Source of the DNA: JAHECQ01 sp963775125
GTDB taxonomy: Bacteria > Actinomycetota > Acidimicrobiia > Acidimicrobiales > SZUA-35
NCBI GenBank assembly: GCA_963775125.1
Contig: CAVZHQ010000007.1
Location: 1,302,001-1,366,000, forward strand
Direction: 5' to 3'
Length of the DNA: 64,000 bases
The notes under the pieces are model-generated. The model searched no databases, was not told the DNA's origin, and worked only from the letters and a program-made list of their open reading frames with translations. Position 1 is the first letter of the stretch, and each line of letters opens with the position of its first letter. Both the position numbers and the translations under genes were made by a program. Below are positions 61,778 through 64,000 of the stretch, piece after piece.

Positions 61778-64000
61778 GTGCCTCTCCCACCACACCGCGG
61801 GTTCCTGTCGATTCCTCATCGACCGCGCCTGCAAGTGCTGGTTGGTCTAACCCTCGTCGCAACCGTTGTCTTCAACGTTGCGTTCATGGCATCCACGTTG
61901 CTGGTCGAGCGCCCAGACTCTGGGTACCTCACCCTCTGGGACGGGTGGATCTATCACATCGCCACGACCTCGCCGGCCGCGCTGTCGGGCCTCCGGGCGC
62001 TGGTCGACCGCCGGCGACGGCTTCCATGGGCACTGGTCACCCTCGGAATCAGCCGCGAATACGATCGCCAGCCTCATCTACACCTACCGCGACCAGAACC
62101 TGAACCCGGTCCCCTTCCCCGGCTGGTCCGATGGCCCCTATCTCGCCTCGTACACCATGTTCGCGCTGGCGCTGGTCGGATTCACCCAGTTCCAGTACAG
62201 CCACGTAGCAACCGGTCGAGTGTCACTGTCGACACACGTCGACGGCGTCATCGTGGGCCTCAGCGTCGGGGCGGCAAGCGTCATGCTGTGGTTCGATGCC
62301 ATCCTGCAACAGACAGGTGACGCCCTTGCGGTTGTCGTCGGCCTCGCCTATCCCCTCTTCGACGTCGTGTTCGTCGTCGTCCTCGTTGCGGGGCTCGCCC
62401 CCGCCCGATTCAAACCAAGTTTGTCGGCGACCACGTTCATGGCCGGCATCGTGGCGTTTGCGGTCGGCGACGTGGTCTATCTCCAGCAGATCAGCAACGA
62501 CGCCTACCTGCCCGGAACCACGCTCGAGTGGACGTGGGTGCTGGGCATTCTCGCCTTCGGTCTGGCGGCGTGGGCACCGGCCGACCGGGCCGAGCCATTG
62601 GACACGAAACCCGGGCTGCAAACCGACTTCCTCCCGGCGCTGGCGGCAGTGATCGCCATCTCGGTGCTCGTGCCGGCACGGGGTGCCGGTGCGCCGCCGC
62701 TCGCCTTCTGGATGGCGATCGCCGCCATCGCCGGCGTCGTGCTTCGGCTGGCGTTCACCATCCGCGACCTCCGTTCCGCGACCGACTCCTTCCGGCTCGC
62801 ACGAACCGACGAACTCACGGGGCTGCTGAATCGCAGAGGGTTCAACGAGCGCCTCGATCGCATGTTGTCCACGATCGATACCCGGCACTGCACCGTCATG
62901 ATCATCGACCTGAACGGGTTCAAGGAGGTCAACGACTCGTTGGGGCATCACGCCGGTGACCAGCTGCTGCGGTTCGTCGCCAAACGATTCGAACGGGTGG
63001 TCCCGGCCGGAGGCCTGGTTGCACGACTCGGCGGAGACGAATTCGGCGTTGCGATTTCCGGAACCCCGGCAGACGGAGCGGACGTCGCCGGAGCGTTGAT
63101 CGCCGCTCTCGAACGCCCGATCAGCGCCGACGGAGTAGCCATCCGAGTCGGAGCGGCCATCGGTCTGGCCCAGAGCTCGCTCCAGGGCTTTCATCGGGGC
63201 GAGCTTCTTCGCTCCGCCGACGTCGCCATGTACAGCGCGAAGAGCCGCCATACCGGCTTCGCGTGGTACGTGGCCGAGGGCGATCCGCACACTCGGGACC
63301 GGTTGAGTCTGATCGAGGATCTTCGTACGGCCATCGAGCTGCGATCGTTCGAGATGCACTACCAGCCAAGCGTCGAGGTCACCACCGGCCGCATTATGGG
63401 AATGGAAGCGCTGCTGAGGTGGAACCATCCTGTTCGAGGGCGACTGCTTCCGGACGAATTCATCCCGTTGGCGGAACGAGTCGGCCTCATCCCTGCCATC
63501 ACCCGGTCGGTTCTCGACCTATCGATCGGTGAACTGGCCCTGCTTCGGGCGCGGGGCCACGACCTCCGGCTGAGTGTGAACATCTCGGCAAAGGACCTCG
63601 TGGACGATGATTTGCCTGACCATGTGGAACGAGCGCTACACCTGCATCGGGTGCCATCATCGAGCCTCACCCTCGAGATCACCGAGACCGCGCTGGCCAT
63701 TGATCCGCAACGAGCGACTCGAACCCTGGATCGGCTCCGAAGCCGCGGGATCCGGATCTCGATCGACGACTTCGGAGTCGGCTATTCGTCGATGTCCCAG
63801 CTGTTGCAGCTTCCGCTCGACGAGCTCAAAATTGACCGTAGTTTTGTCGCACAGCTTTCGACCGATGTGCGAGCTCGCGCCATCCTGCGTGCGACGGTCG
63901 AGTTGGGAGTGACCCTGGGGCTGGAGGTCGTGGCCGAAGGAGTTGAGACCGAGGCCGCACTGGAGGAGGTCAGCCGGCGAGGCATCGAAATTGCCCAGGG
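61778..64000 (+). CDS. membrane GGDEF-EAL protein, frameshift near 62053, partial at right edge
   Basis: An N-terminal region of about nine hydrophobic segments (LQVLVGLTLVATVVFNVAFM first, partly) is followed by a GGDEF domain (~350-515 in the joined frame: RTDELTGLLNRRGF, IIDLNGFKEVNDSLGHHAGD, partly, and RLGGDEFGVAI) and an EAL domain (MEALLRWNHPVRG, LEITETAL, SIDDFGVGYSS, LKIDRSFV, VVAEGVETE) that runs off the window. The frame breaks at AGCCGCG (62051-62057); one base removed joins GIS to ANTIASLIYTYR. Both catalytic motifs are intact, so it could make and break c-di-GMP. GTG 61778 is tentative. Confidence 0.85.

Noticed and set aside
1..64000. CRISPR arrays, tRNA/rRNA genes, insertion sequences, prophage
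   Set aside because: No regularly spaced direct repeats, no cloverleaf or rRNA-like sequence and no transposase, integrase or phage structural motifs were seen by reading; a tRNAscan or ISfinder run was not possible.

Overview
The window is high-GC DNA, densely packed with genes on both strands, and looks like a member of the Actinobacteriota, most likely an Acidimicrobiia/Ilumatobacter-like lineage. The pointers are an actinobacterial-type LexA box (TCGAAC-N4-GTTCGA) at a dinB gene, F420-type oxidoreductases, a heliorhodopsin, secreted DUF4214 proteins and many family III CoA-transferases. I saw no rRNA, tRNA, CRISPR array or transposase.

Left edge (1-5.6 kb): a non-ribosomal peptide synthetase gene runs off the window and is translationally coupled to an upstream SAM methyltransferase. 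Its adenylation domain is interrupted by a complete PP-loop ATP-pyrophosphatase domain with a zinc-ribbon-like Cys4 motif and a further CxxC. This is the most unusual object in the window. An isochorismatase-type hydrolase is divergent to it.

5.6-20.2 kb: general genes. They include alpha/beta hydrolases, a DUF2231 membrane protein next to a cupredoxin lipoprotein, a PIG-L deacetylase, a LuxR regulator divergent from a GAF-EAL phosphodiesterase, a secreted DUF4214 protein, an F420-type LLM oxidoreductase, dinB with its SOS box, an amidohydrolase, an acyl-CoA-dehydrogenase-like flavin monooxygenase and a frameshifted ASCH gene.

20-41.3 kb: a catabolic island for carboxylic (alicyclic or aromatic) acids. 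It holds five family III CoA-transferases, SDRs, an FAD monooxygenase, a BenE-type transporter, a DMF-amidase-like protein and a 2-hydroxyacid dehydrogenase. It ends in a badH-badI-acyl-CoA dehydrogenase operon with a divergent BadR-like MarR regulator, which is the signature of cyclohexanecarboxylate ring degradation. Palindromic candidate operators lie in front of two of the CoA-transferase units.

41.3-64 kb: a DUF4389 membrane protein; a heme-binding-family protein and amidohydrolase pair with a strong hairpin over a ribosome binding site; a VOC protein; an MFS-cNMP-binding fusion abutting a truncated TPR protein; a cyclase-ATPase regulator; an F420/NADP oxidoreductase operon; the heliorhodopsin gene; alcohol dehydrogenase; an SDR-formamidase pair; and a membrane GGDEF-EAL protein running off the right edge.

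Two window-wide features stand out. A roughly 110-nt nested inverted-repeat element (GTTCTGCAAG...CTTGCAGAAC) occurs at the ends of three transcription units. At least ten otherwise conserved reading frames (in nine genes) are broken by apparent single-base indels, several in or next to short runs. That suggests uncorrected sequencing errors in a draft or long-read assembly more than real decay, so genes marked pseudogene here may be intact in the organism.
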